Source: Robiginitomaculum sp. (GTDB lineage: Bacteria > Pseudomonadota > Alphaproteobacteria > Caulobacterales > Maricaulaceae). Taken from it: a stretch of 7,048 nucleotides of DNA. Of the stretch, positions 1 through 5,682 are shown piece by piece. The notes under the pieces are model-generated. The model was given only the letters and a program-made list of their open reading frames with translations. It did not search any database and was not told the DNA's origin. The DNA lies in the NCBI GenBank assembly GCA_002733385.1, contig NVVO01000018.1:12060-19107 (forward strand). The letters are read 5' to 3'. Position 1 is the stretch's first letter, and each line of letters begins with the position of its first letter. The translations under genes were made by a program, and so were the position numbers.

Positions 1-172
1 TTCCTTCCTCCGCTTGCGAGGGAAGTACCCCGAAGGGGGGATGGGGGCCGACGCTTTTGCGTCGCTACTATGGTATAGTGGACACGAAAAACTCAGAAGC
101 GCACAAGAGTGCGAGCCCCCATCGCCTACGCAAGAGCTTCGGCACTTCCCCCGTGAAAAACGGAGGAAGGAA
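1..172. repeat. Structured imperfect inverted repeat, MITE-like or REP-like
   Basis: The outer 12 bases (1-12, TTCCTTCCTCCG) are perfectly complementary to 161-172. Further in, the arms keep pairing in blocks: GGGAAGT 20-26 with ACTTCCC 144-150, CCGAAG 30-35 with CTTCGG 137-142, and GATGGGGGC 40-48 with GCCCCCATC 115-123. The right arm is about 10 bases longer than the left. Inside are three small hairpins: CGACGC/GCGTCG around a TTTT loop (49-64), ACTAT/ATAGT around GGT (67-79), and CGCAC/GTGCG around AAGA (100-113). No protein-coding gene fits here. G/C-rich intergenic repeats of this general look are common in alphaproteobacteria. It ends 2 bases from the stop codon of the flanking gene, so it may also act as a 3' RNA structure or terminator. 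The left end may extend beyond the window. The structure is seen directly; calling it a mobile or repeated family is inference. Confidence 0.72.
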
Positions 173-174
173 AA

Positions 175-561
175 TTATTTCAAATAATAACGCAAAGCCG
201 CCGTTATGAATAATGTTAGTTCCGCCTCCGGCATTGGTTCGCTTAATTCCAGACGGATCTCGCGGTTGCCATGAAAATCGAACATATCCGGGTGGAGGGT
301 GCGGAAACCTTCCATCAAATTGCTGGAACACGGCATGTAAATCGAATATGTAGCTGCGTCCATATTGCCATCAATACGTATAGGTGTTCCGGTTTTCGGG
401 CGCACGGTAGCAATGCTGATTTGTCCCCATTTCAAATTTTCTTCAAGCGTGCCAATGGACTTGGTGGTAGTGGCAATTTCCTGAACAAGTGTGCGCACCT
501 GACTTAGCCGCTTTGCCAATAGTTCCGGGTATGTTGCGAGTTTTTCCTCAACGCTTGTCAT
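175..561 (-). CDS. DUF1801-like protein (YdhG-type fold)
   Basis: This 128-residue protein has no known reaction. It resembles the small single-domain DUF1801 family: an N-terminal helical stretch (residues 1-36), the ENLKWGQ signature at 41-47, a GTPIRI strand at 58-63, the YMPCSSNLMEGFR segment at 75-87, GNR at 98-100, and a C-terminal helix ending LRYYLK. I chose the ATG at 561 rather than the in-frame ATG at 594. The 561 start overlaps the stop of the upstream GFA gene as ATGA, and the 594 start would add 11 residues that look unlike the family. A GGGA-like ribosome site lies just upstream. It is probably co-translated with the GFA gene. The stop codon touches the edge of the structured repeat at 1-172. 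The family assignment is from remembered motifs, so moderate; the cellular role is unknown. Confidence 0.78.
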   Translation of the reverse strand: MTSVEEKLATYPELLAKRLSQVRTLVQEIATTTKSIGTLEENLKWGQISIATVRPKTGTPIRIDGNMDAATYSIYMPCSSNLMEGFRTLHPDMFDFHGNREIRLELSEPMPEAELTLFITAALRYYLK

Positions 562-950
562 TTGTCCCGCAAACCTGCAATATTGTCTTCCCAATTGCGT
601 CCGTCGAAATCCTCTGATGTGACTGTCTCAAACTTGCTTTGATTTACGCAAAGAAAATTGACGCTATAACCATCCGGGTGGGAGCGCGGCCTGTAGAACG
701 GTTTAACACCACAAGTTTGGCAAAATGTGTGCTTGGCTGTATGGGTATTAAATGTGTAGGTGGTGATGTTATCTGCACCTGTGAGCAGACGAAAATTCTC
801 CGCCGTGACGATCAAATGTTGGAACCCGGTCATGTCACAGATAGAGCAATTACACGCGGTCAGCTCGATTTGGGACGTTGCACAAACTTCAAACGTCACT
901 GCGCCGCAATGACAACCACCTTTATGCCAGATTTTGTTTTTGTTTTTCAT
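558..950 (-). CDS. GFA-domain (CENP-V/Gfa-like) zinc protein
   Basis: This 130-residue protein belongs to the family named after glutathione-dependent formaldehyde-activating enzyme (Gfa). All seven metal-binding cysteines expected of the fold are visible: C13 and C15 in GGCHCGAVTFE pair with C77 and C80 in HTFCQTCGV to form the structural zinc site. C33, C35 and C38 in ACNCSIC form the second, Gfa-type site. The length equals one complete domain. Many family members act on small molecules or glutathione adducts other than formaldehyde, so the substrate cannot be named. The start at 950 has a weak AGAG ribosome site (959-956) five bases upstream. It is the first gene of a two-gene minus-strand unit; its TGA overlaps the ATG of the DUF1801-like gene. 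Its start lies only 20 bp from the divergent thiE start. The family is confident, the substrate unknown. Confidence 0.9.
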   Translation of the reverse strand: MKNKNKIWHKGGCHCGAVTFEVCATSQIELTACNCSICDMTGFQHLIVTAENFRLLTGADNITTYTFNTHTAKHTFCQTCGVKPFYRPRSHPDGYSVNFLCVNQSKFETVTSEDFDGRNWEDNIAGLRDK

Positions 951-970
951 ATTTGCTCTATAAGGCGGTT
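951..970. promoter_or_regulatory. 20-bp divergent intergenic gap with TATAAG box
   Basis: This is the whole space between the GFA gene (leftward) and thiE (rightward). It holds the thiE ribosome site AAGG at 962-965 and the GFA site AGAG on the minus strand at 959-956. A TATAAG hexamer at 959-964 could be a thiE -10 box. The nearest -35-like element is TTGTTT at 934-939, with a long 19-bp spacer, and such a promoter would start transcription almost at the thiE ATG. On the minus strand the same bases read CTTATAGA. There is too little room for two conventional promoters, so at least one must lie inside the opposite coding region. The assignment is weak. Confidence 0.25.
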
Positions 971-1627
971 ATGAAAGAAAATCCAGACTGTCTTATATAT
1001 CTGCTGACACCACCGCGTATTGATGATGTGGCGGGTTTTGCAACAGTGCTTGCTCAAACTTTGCGAGCCGCACCAATTGCCTGTCTACAAATTCGGCTCA
1101 AAGATACACCGCGCGAAACTATCGTCGAAATCGCCAACACCCTTATACCTATTGCCCATGCCCATAGCACAGAAGTGATCATCAATGATGACCCGACCAT
1201 TGCCACGCAGACCGGAGCCGACGGTGTGCATTTGGGGCAAGTGGATATGGACATTAAATTTGCGAAAGATATGCTTGCAAGGGATGCAATTATTGGCGTC
1301 ACATGTCATAATTCAAAGGATTTGGCGTTCAAGGCAGGTTCAGGCGGGGCGCATTATGTTGCTTTTGGATCGTTTTTTGAAAGTAAGACAAAGCCGGACG
1401 CACGTCCGGCAAATTTGGAGCTTCTGACATGGTGGCACGAAATGATGGAAATTCCCAGCGTCGCGATTGGCGGTATAACCCCGGACAATGCCCGCCAAGT
1501 CATAGAGGCGGGCGCGGATTTTATCGCGCTTTCAGCGGGGGTCTGGGACTACGCAGGTGGGCCAGTTCGGGCCGTACAGCAGTTATCGGATTTATGTATG
1601 CGTTATACGCGGCCCTGTCCCCAATAG
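971..1627 (+). CDS. thiE: Thiamine phosphate synthase
   Basis: This 218-residue cytosolic TIM-barrel enzyme joins the pyrimidine HMP diphosphate to the thiazole phosphate to give thiamine phosphate, the last coupling step of thiamine synthesis. Pyrophosphate- and metal-binding elements are present: Q40, R42 and K44 in LQIRLKD (the counterpart of the usual QLREK), N72-D73 in IINDDP, and D92 after DGVHLGQ (84-90). GVTCHN lies at 109-114, K141 ends the SKTK phosphate loop (138-141), and GGIT is at 167-170 near the C-terminal phosphate site. The LKD variant and the LLTWWHEMMEIPSVAIGG stretch are typical of alphaproteobacterial ThiE. The ATG at 971 follows AAGG by 5 bases. An in-frame extension up to 878 is open but would run antisense through the GFA start and adds unrelated residues. 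The 3' end overlaps the SEL1 gene by 34 bases. No thiC, thiG or TPP riboswitch is visible nearby. Confidence 0.93.
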   Translation: MKENPDCLIYLLTPPRIDDVAGFATVLAQTLRAAPIACLQIRLKDTPRETIVEIANTLIPIAHAHSTEVIINDDPTIATQTGADGVHLGQVDMDIKFAKDMLARDAIIGVTCHNSKDLAFKAGSGGAHYVAFGSFFESKTKPDARPANLELLTWWHEMMEIPSVAIGGITPDNARQVIEAGADFIALSAGVWDYAGGPVRAVQQLSDLCMRYTRPCPQ

Positions 1628-2619
1628 GAACTTCCGCGTCTGAGGCAAACACCACCGGATACGAAAATGCGCTTTCGGCTTACGCAAGCGGAGATTATGC
1701 CAATGCGCTTATTTACGGAAAACTGGCCGGGGCCGGAGGTCACGTCAAAGCTCAGGTTTTGGTCGGGCATATCCTTTTGAAAGGCCTAAGCGGCACATTG
1801 GATAAAAAAGATGTGGTGGGCGATAAAAAAGATGCGGCTGGTTGGTTTAAGAGAGCTGCTAACAACGGCAATACAGATGCTATGGTGGCGCTCGGCGAAT
1901 TGGCGCTCGCGGGTCAGGGCGGTTTGTCGGTGCAAGATGCGGCGGACTGGTTAACCCGCGCCGCCGACAATAACCGTACCGATGCCATGGTCGCTTTGGC
2001 CGAAATGTACCGCCTTGGCAAGGGCGTCGATATTGATCTGACAAAAACCAAACACTGGTTACGCAAAGCCGCCAATTATGGTGACAATATCGCCGCCTAT
2101 GAGTTGGGCAACATCCATTTGGAACGTGACCCGAAGCAGGCTCTGATCTGGTACGAACAGGCCGCCACCCAAGGCGAGCCGCAAGCCGCCTATGCGGCAG
2201 CCATACTGTATGCGGAAAATTTCAACATCACACCGGACGCCGCCAAAGCCGCCAAATTGCTGAAACAAGCGGCCAATGCTGGCCTTGCCGCCGCCCAGGC
2301 CGATTACGGATTGGTAGTCTATCAAGGCAATGGCACGGAACGTTCAATTGTCGAGGCGGCGCAGTGGTTCAAAAAGTCCGCCGAGAACGGCGACGCTGAG
2401 GGCCGGTTTTTATATGCCTTTACTCTGGCCAAAGGCGAGGGAGTTAAGCAAAGTTTTGAGGACGCCTATTACTGGCTGTTGCTGGCCGAAAAAACCGGCA
2501 GCAGCGGTATTGACGAATATGACCAATCCCGCGCCGAGCTAAAAAAACGCCTGGAAGACAATGTCGATCCGGCCATTTTGTCACAGGCAAAAAAGCGCGC
2601 AAGGCTGCTAAGTAAATGA
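1594..2619 (+). CDS. SEL1-like (TPR) repeat protein, possibly exported
   Basis: This protein of about 341 residues is built almost wholly of SEL1-type helical repeats, a protein-protein interaction scaffold with no catalysis of its own. Repeat signatures include AAGWFKRAANNGNTDAMVALGEL (around 81-103), ADWLTRAADNNRTDAMVALAEMYRLGKGV (117-145), KHWLRKAANYGDNIAAYELG (153-172), ALIWYEQAATQGEPQAAYAAAILY (183-206), KLLKQAANAGLAAAQADYG (221-239) and AAQWFKKSAENGDAEGRFLYA (255-275). A charged tail ends ARLLSK. The first 18 residues, MYALYAALSPIGTSASEA, look like a short, weak signal peptide, so it may be periplasmic. The start is uncertain. ATG 1594 has only CGGA upstream and lies inside thiE, implying translational coupling. 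An in-frame ATG at 1429 is possible, but its extra 55 residues merely shadow thiE. A non-ATG start between them would give a more classical basic n-region. The function is unknown. Confidence 0.87.
   Translation: MYALYAALSPIGTSASEANTTGYENALSAYASGDYANALIYGKLAGAGGHVKAQVLVGHILLKGLSGTLDKKDVVGDKKDAAGWFKRAANNGNTDAMVALGELALAGQGGLSVQDAADWLTRAADNNRTDAMVALAEMYRLGKGVDIDLTKTKHWLRKAANYGDNIAAYELGNIHLERDPKQALIWYEQAATQGEPQAAYAAAILYAENFNITPDAAKAAKLLKQAANAGLAAAQADYGLVVYQGNGTERSIVEAAQWFKKSAENGDAEGRFLYAFTLAKGEGVKQSFEDAYYWLLLAEKTGSSGIDEYDQSRAELKKRLEDNVDPAILSQAKKRARLLSK
1801..1842 (+). repeat. 21-bp in-frame tandem duplication inside the SEL1 gene
   Basis: Two adjacent 21-base units (1801-1821 and 1822-1842) both begin GATAAAAAAGATG and agree at 17 of 21 positions. 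They encode DKKDVVG and DKKDAAG, a seven-residue charged insertion at residues 70-83 just ahead of a SEL1 helix. Each unit carries a run of six A. The length keeps the frame, so the protein is not broken. Confidence 0.8.
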
Positions 2620-2636
2620 GAGGCCGGTTTCGCCGT

Positions 2637-2651
2637 TGCGCCTGGGGCGCA
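2637..2651. terminator. Short GC hairpin between convergent genes, possible terminator
   Basis: TGCGCC (2637-2642) pairs perfectly with GGCGCA (2646-2651) around a TGG loop. It lies in the 62-bp gap between the stops of the SEL1 gene (plus) and the J-domain gene (minus), where a shared bidirectional terminator would be expected. Neither strand has a proper T tract after the stem; the minus strand has only a TTTT in TATTTTGCC, and that lies before the stem. An intrinsic terminator is therefore possible but weak. Confidence 0.3.
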
Positions 2652-2681
2652 GGCAAAATAGCAACGACACATTACAAGGCT

Positions 2682-3485
2682 CTAGAAGAAAGACACCAAT
2701 GTGATAACAACAACAATAAAGGCGGCAATGAGACCCAGGATAATAACGTCCAGATGATACCAAAACCCCCGGCTTGCATTGGCCTGCGCCTGCGCTTCAA
2801 ATACCCGCTCTGCCAACCCTTCGTCCGTGCGGGCTTGGCCGTAGACGGGGCCACGTTTTGGTTGCAGAAATTTGGCGGCCAGCCAGTCATAGACGGCTGG
2901 ATCAATATTGACAGTATTGCGTTTTTGCCGCCAGCCAAAATGTGTGAACAAAAAATGCGCAACGTCTAGATTGATCTTGGGGGAAATATTCTCATCATCA
3001 TTAAAAAACCCGTGAATGTTGAGAAAATAATTGAGCAGAGCGTGTTCAAAATCGCCGTAAACATCAATATCGTCCAAACGCTCATCGTCCAATATATTTT
3101 GCCAACTGGCGATACTGCCCGCACCCCAAGGCGATTTCATCAACTTGTCTACCTCGTCCATCAAGAGCTCAACTGGGCCGGGGATATGGGGTTGGGAGGA
3201 CGGCTCCGTGTCCCAGTATTCAATGCTATCCTGTGGCTTGCCGTCCCGGCTTTGTAGGTCGGTGACTTTTACCATATGCCAGTCCTGCGAACCAAATTGT
3301 TCTTCGCACCTGATCTCGCGCTGGGCAATCGCCGCCCGCCCTGCATCATAGGCGGCCCGTAATACCATAAATTCTTTCGGGTTCTCGTCTTGGCGAATGG
3401 TTTTCAGCTTAGCCGCATAGGCCCGCTTCACGGCCCGCAAATCCGCGGCTTGCTCAACTCCAAGAATGTCCCACCAGGTCGCCAT
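2682..3485 (-). CDS. Tail-anchored J-domain co-chaperone, DjlB/DjlC type
   Basis: This 267-residue protein has an N-terminal J-like domain (residues 1-55): WWDILGVEQAADLRAVKRAYAAKLK, a loop, then PKEFMVLRAAYDAGRAA. J domains stimulate the ATPase of an Hsp70 through an HPD tripeptide. Here the equivalent position reads RQD (31-33), keeping only the aspartate. A variable linker follows, then a helical module (about 105-210) with a THFGWRQK motif at 181-188. The protein ends in a hydrophobic segment (243-266, WYHLDVIILGL and onward), which should anchor it in the inner membrane with the J domain in the cytosol. The start abuts the hscC stop with no spacer and no clear ribosome site, so translation probably depends on coupling. 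In E. coli, HscC works with DjlB and DjlC, whose J domains are also divergent. This gene is almost certainly the HscC partner; the gene name is withheld because orthology is not proven. Confidence 0.85.
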   Translation of the reverse strand: MATWWDILGVEQAADLRAVKRAYAAKLKTIRQDENPKEFMVLRAAYDAGRAAIAQREIRCEEQFGSQDWHMVKVTDLQSRDGKPQDSIEYWDTEPSSQPHIPGPVELLMDEVDKLMKSPWGAGSIASWQNILDDERLDDIDVYGDFEHALLNYFLNIHGFFNDDENISPKINLDVAHFLFTHFGWRQKRNTVNIDPAVYDWLAAKFLQPKRGPVYGQARTDEGLAERVFEAQAQANASRGFWYHLDVIILGLIAAFIVVVITLVSFF

Positions 3486-5201
3486 TTAAAAAATACTGCG
3501 ATCTTCATAGGCCTGTAAGTGCGGTTCTATCTCGTCGCGGGCCTCAGAAATTTCGTGTTTATTTTGGCGGGCCAGAGCGGCTTCAAACACGCCGATTAAA
3601 TATTGAATGTCTTTGCGAGCATCACCTAGATGATTTTCGTAGGATTTGGCCAAACGGGCCATAAAGGCAGCATTGACGGTTTCGTCGCGGGGGTGGATTT
3701 TCAATTTGTCCAAAGCCTTGAACCTGGCATCAATTTCGGATTTTGACAATGCTCCGGGATTGCCCTCAATGATTAACCGGTTGGTTTTTTCTGTCGAGAG
3801 CACCTTGACCAAAACTTCCAACACCCCCGACACATCATAGGTAAAACGAATATCAACCGCCTCATGCTTTTTCATATTTTTCGGAATTGGGATATTGACC
3901 TGGCCCAGATAAACATTGTTGTCCACACGTGGGGCTTCACCTTGAAAAATCCGCAAATCGATACTGGTCTGGCCTTTTTGCATTGTATAATTGACCACCG
4001 AGCGCGACACCGGAATGACCGTATTGCGCTCAATAATCGGCTGAAAATGCCCGTCTTCATGATGCCCTTTGGCGACCTCAATGCTTAACTCCGTGCCCAA
4101 GGTGAACGGGCACACATCGGTCATCACCACATCGTCCAACGCCTTGTGGCGGCTGACCAGCCCAGCCTGCACCGCCGCCCCCATGGCGATCACATGATCG
4201 GGGTTGAGATTATGCACGGGGAATGTTTTGAACATGCGAGCGATCAATGAACGCACCACGGGCATGCGCGTCGCCCCGCCGACTAAAACCACTTGATCGA
4301 TATTTTCCGCCCGCAAGCCGGCGTCCATGACGGCGCGCTGGATCGGATGGCGTAATTTCTTGAGCAAACCTTCGGATATTTCCTCAAACTTGGCCCGGGT
4401 CAGGCTTAGGGTTTGCTCAACAGACTTATCATCGATAAATTTAAACGACACTTCATGCTCGCTGGACAATTTGGCTTTGGCTTGATCGGCAAGGTCACGC
4501 AACATAGCCGCTTTTTTCGCGGACATTTTATCCAGCTTACTGGCTTGTTTTGGGCTGAGTTTTTCCGCGAAATATTTGGTCACTATGTCGGTGAAATCCT
4601 CACCGCCCAAAAATGCATCCCCGGCGGAAGCCCGCACTTCCATCACCCCGTCGAACATTTCCAAAATCGAAACATCAAATGTGCCCCCGCCCAGATCAAC
4701 CACCAAAAATGTGCTTTCTCTATCTTTGTCGTTGAGACCATAAGCCAAAGCCGCCGCCGTTGGCTCATTGATCAGGCGTTCGACCTTGAGCCCGGCGATT
4801 TGCCCAGCCGCCATGGTGGCTTTGCGCTGGGTATCGTTAAAATATGCGGGTACGGAAATAATGGCGCGCTCGACCGTTTCGCCCAAATAGTTTTCCGCAT
4901 CCCGTTTCAAACTGCCCAAAACAAGCGCCGATAAATCTTCGGCGCGGTAATGCTTGCGGCCCAGTTTCTGGCTCCAATTGGTACCCATATAGCGCTTGAA
5001 GCGGGCCTGGGTTAGAGCCGGATGGGTCACCAGCCGGTCTTTGGCCGCCTGACCCACCAACACCTGTCCTTTATCCGACAGGCCGACGGCAGACGGGGTC
5101 AGGTAATCACCCAAAGCATTGGGGATTAGCTTTGGCCCGTCGTCAGTAAACACCGAAATCAGCGAATTTGTCGTCCCAAGATCAATACCAACAATGCTCA
5201 T
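3486..5201 (-). CDS. hscC: Hsp70-family chaperone HscC
   Basis: This 571-residue cytosolic ATP-driven chaperone carries GIDLGTTNS near the N terminus (5-13), ISVPAYF (115-121), NEPTAAA (145-151), the DLGGGTFD phosphate loop (169-176) and VLVGGATRMP (305-314). The substrate-binding half begins after DVCPFTLGTEL (362-372) and contains ERNTVIPVSR (391-400). The length is close to E. coli HscC and shorter than DnaK (about 640), with no long acidic C-terminal tail. Stretches such as LIPN, GDYLTPS and IHPRD match HscC rather than DnaK or HscA. I prefer the ATG at 5201, five bases after GGGGA (5211-5207). The in-frame ATG at 5213 has no ribosome site and would add MGKL. The J-domain gene follows with zero spacing. 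E. coli HscC has been reported to affect RNA polymerase sigma-70 activity; whether that applies here is unknown. Start choice moderate, family strong. Confidence 0.93.
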   Translation of the reverse strand: MSIVGIDLGTTNSLISVFTDDGPKLIPNALGDYLTPSAVGLSDKGQVLVGQAAKDRLVTHPALTQARFKRYMGTNWSQKLGRKHYRAEDLSALVLGSLKRDAENYLGETVERAIISVPAYFNDTQRKATMAAGQIAGLKVERLINEPTAAALAYGLNDKDRESTFLVVDLGGGTFDVSILEMFDGVMEVRASAGDAFLGGEDFTDIVTKYFAEKLSPKQASKLDKMSAKKAAMLRDLADQAKAKLSSEHEVSFKFIDDKSVEQTLSLTRAKFEEISEGLLKKLRHPIQRAVMDAGLRAENIDQVVLVGGATRMPVVRSLIARMFKTFPVHNLNPDHVIAMGAAVQAGLVSRHKALDDVVMTDVCPFTLGTELSIEVAKGHHEDGHFQPIIERNTVIPVSRSVVNYTMQKGQTSIDLRIFQGEAPRVDNNVYLGQVNIPIPKNMKKHEAVDIRFTYDVSGVLEVLVKVLSTEKTNRLIIEGNPGALSKSEIDARFKALDKLKIHPRDETVNAAFMARLAKSYENHLGDARKDIQYLIGVFEAALARQNKHEISEARDEIEPHLQAYEDRSIF

Positions 5202-5222
5202 TAATTTCCCCATTTAGACATC

Positions 5223-5252
5223 TGTATCGCAAATTCATACCGAGCATTCAAG
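5223..5252 (-). promoter_or_regulatory. Possible hscC promoter with CTTGAA -35 box
   Basis: On the minus strand CTTGAA (5252-5247) is followed after 17-18 bases by CGATAC/GATACA (5229-5223). CTTGAA is the -35 hexamer of heat-shock (RpoH) promoters, but the -10 side does not match the RpoH consensus and matches a sigma-70 box at only 3 of 6 positions. Transcription would start near 5215, leaving a leader with just the GGGGA ribosome site. This is plausible by position and weak by sequence. Confidence 0.22.
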
Positions 5253-5271
5253 TAGCAATAGAAGTTGCGAT
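5226..5271. repeat. Inverted repeat in front of hscC, possible operator
   Basis: ATCGCAAATTC (5226-5236) and GAAGTTGCGAT (5261-5271) are complementary at 10 of 11 positions, separated by 24 bp. The pair begins 25 bp upstream of the preferred hscC start and encloses the possible promoter at 5223-5252. It could be a pair of regulator half-sites or a hairpin in a leader RNA. It does not match the CIRCE heat-shock operator (TTAGCACTC type). Confidence 0.4.
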
Positions 5272-5450
5272 TAACGGCTTAATTATGGTAATTCAAAGTG
5301 ATAAAAATGATTATACCCAACCTACTCCATAACCCGAAATTGTTTATCGGACATTATTCGGAAGTTATCGCTTACATAGTGCTGTCGTTGTCAACCCGAT
5401 CAACATCCATAAAGGGCGTGTCGAAATTCTCCAGGTCAACAGGGAGCGCT
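5272..5450. other. Non-coding stretch with no recognised feature
   Basis: This A/T-richer stretch lies between the hscC upstream region and the transposase remnant. Short open frames exist on both strands, but none has a ribosome site or recognisable motifs. It could be eroded insertion-sequence DNA belonging to the neighbouring remnant. I see no RNA gene, terminator or clear transposon end. Confidence 0.4.
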
Positions 5451-5627
5451 CTAGGACACAAGAGCCGCTTCTTCATCCATACTCAATTTGGAAAATCCAC
5501 CCTTATAGTCAAAACCACCCTCGGCATATTTCTTGTACCAGGTACGGACCGTGTCATCGTCGAGATATAAATATCGCACTATTTGTTGGCAGCTCTTGCC
5601 ATCGGCCAACAACAGCAAAGCAATACA
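5451..5627 (-). pseudogene. IS630-type transposase remnant (N-terminal helix-turn-helix)
   Basis: The minus-strand frame translates to 58 residues beginning IALLLLADGKSCQQIVRYLY after one Cys, continuing LDDDTVRTWYKKYAEGGF, then DYKGGFSKLSMDEEAALVS and a TAG stop at 5453-5451. This matches the N-terminal helix-turn-helix region of IS630-family transposases, which typically read LLLLADGKSCQ, LYLDDDT, TWY and, further on, KGG with a QEAAL-like segment. An in-frame TGA (5630-5628) cuts off any upstream start, and nothing resembling the DDE catalytic domain follows, so it is a dead fragment of roughly one sixth of a full transposase. It shows that this intergenic gap was once an insertion target. 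The assignment rests on remembered family motifs; a protein search would settle it. Confidence 0.7.
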
Positions 5628-5682
5628 TCAACCGCTGTTCCATGATAATCACTAACAACCATCCCAATCAGGTTAACAGTAT

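Noticed and set aside
49..64. CGACGC-TTTT-GCGTCG as an intrinsic terminator
   Set aside because: The T run is the loop, not a tail after the stem, and the hairpin is better explained as part of the larger structured repeat.
1..172. CRISPR array or riboswitch at the left edge
   Set aside because: There are no regularly spaced direct repeats, and the element lies after the stop of the neighbouring gene, not before a start.
68..331. 87-residue minus-strand open frame across the left repeat
   Set aside because: It is out of frame with the DUF1801-like gene, composed of translated repeat arms, and lacks a ribosome site.
878..970. N-terminal extension of thiE back to an ATG at 878
   Set aside because: The added residues run antisense through the GFA gene, match no ThiE sequence, and the ATG at 971 has a good ribosome site.
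4413..4934. 173-residue plus-strand open frame
   Set aside because: It is wholly antisense to the highly conserved ATPase domain of hscC, with no motifs or ribosome site; a coding shadow.
5372..5440. Minus-strand acidic reading VDLENFDTPFMDVDRVDNDS ending in a stop
   Set aside because: It looks protein-like and lies in a different frame just after the transposase remnant, but it is too short, matches no IS630 region I know, and has no start.
5298..5570. 90-residue plus-strand open frame in the hscC-cdd gap
   Set aside because: It has no recognisable motif and runs antisense to the transposase remnant, whose minus-strand reading is far more convincing.
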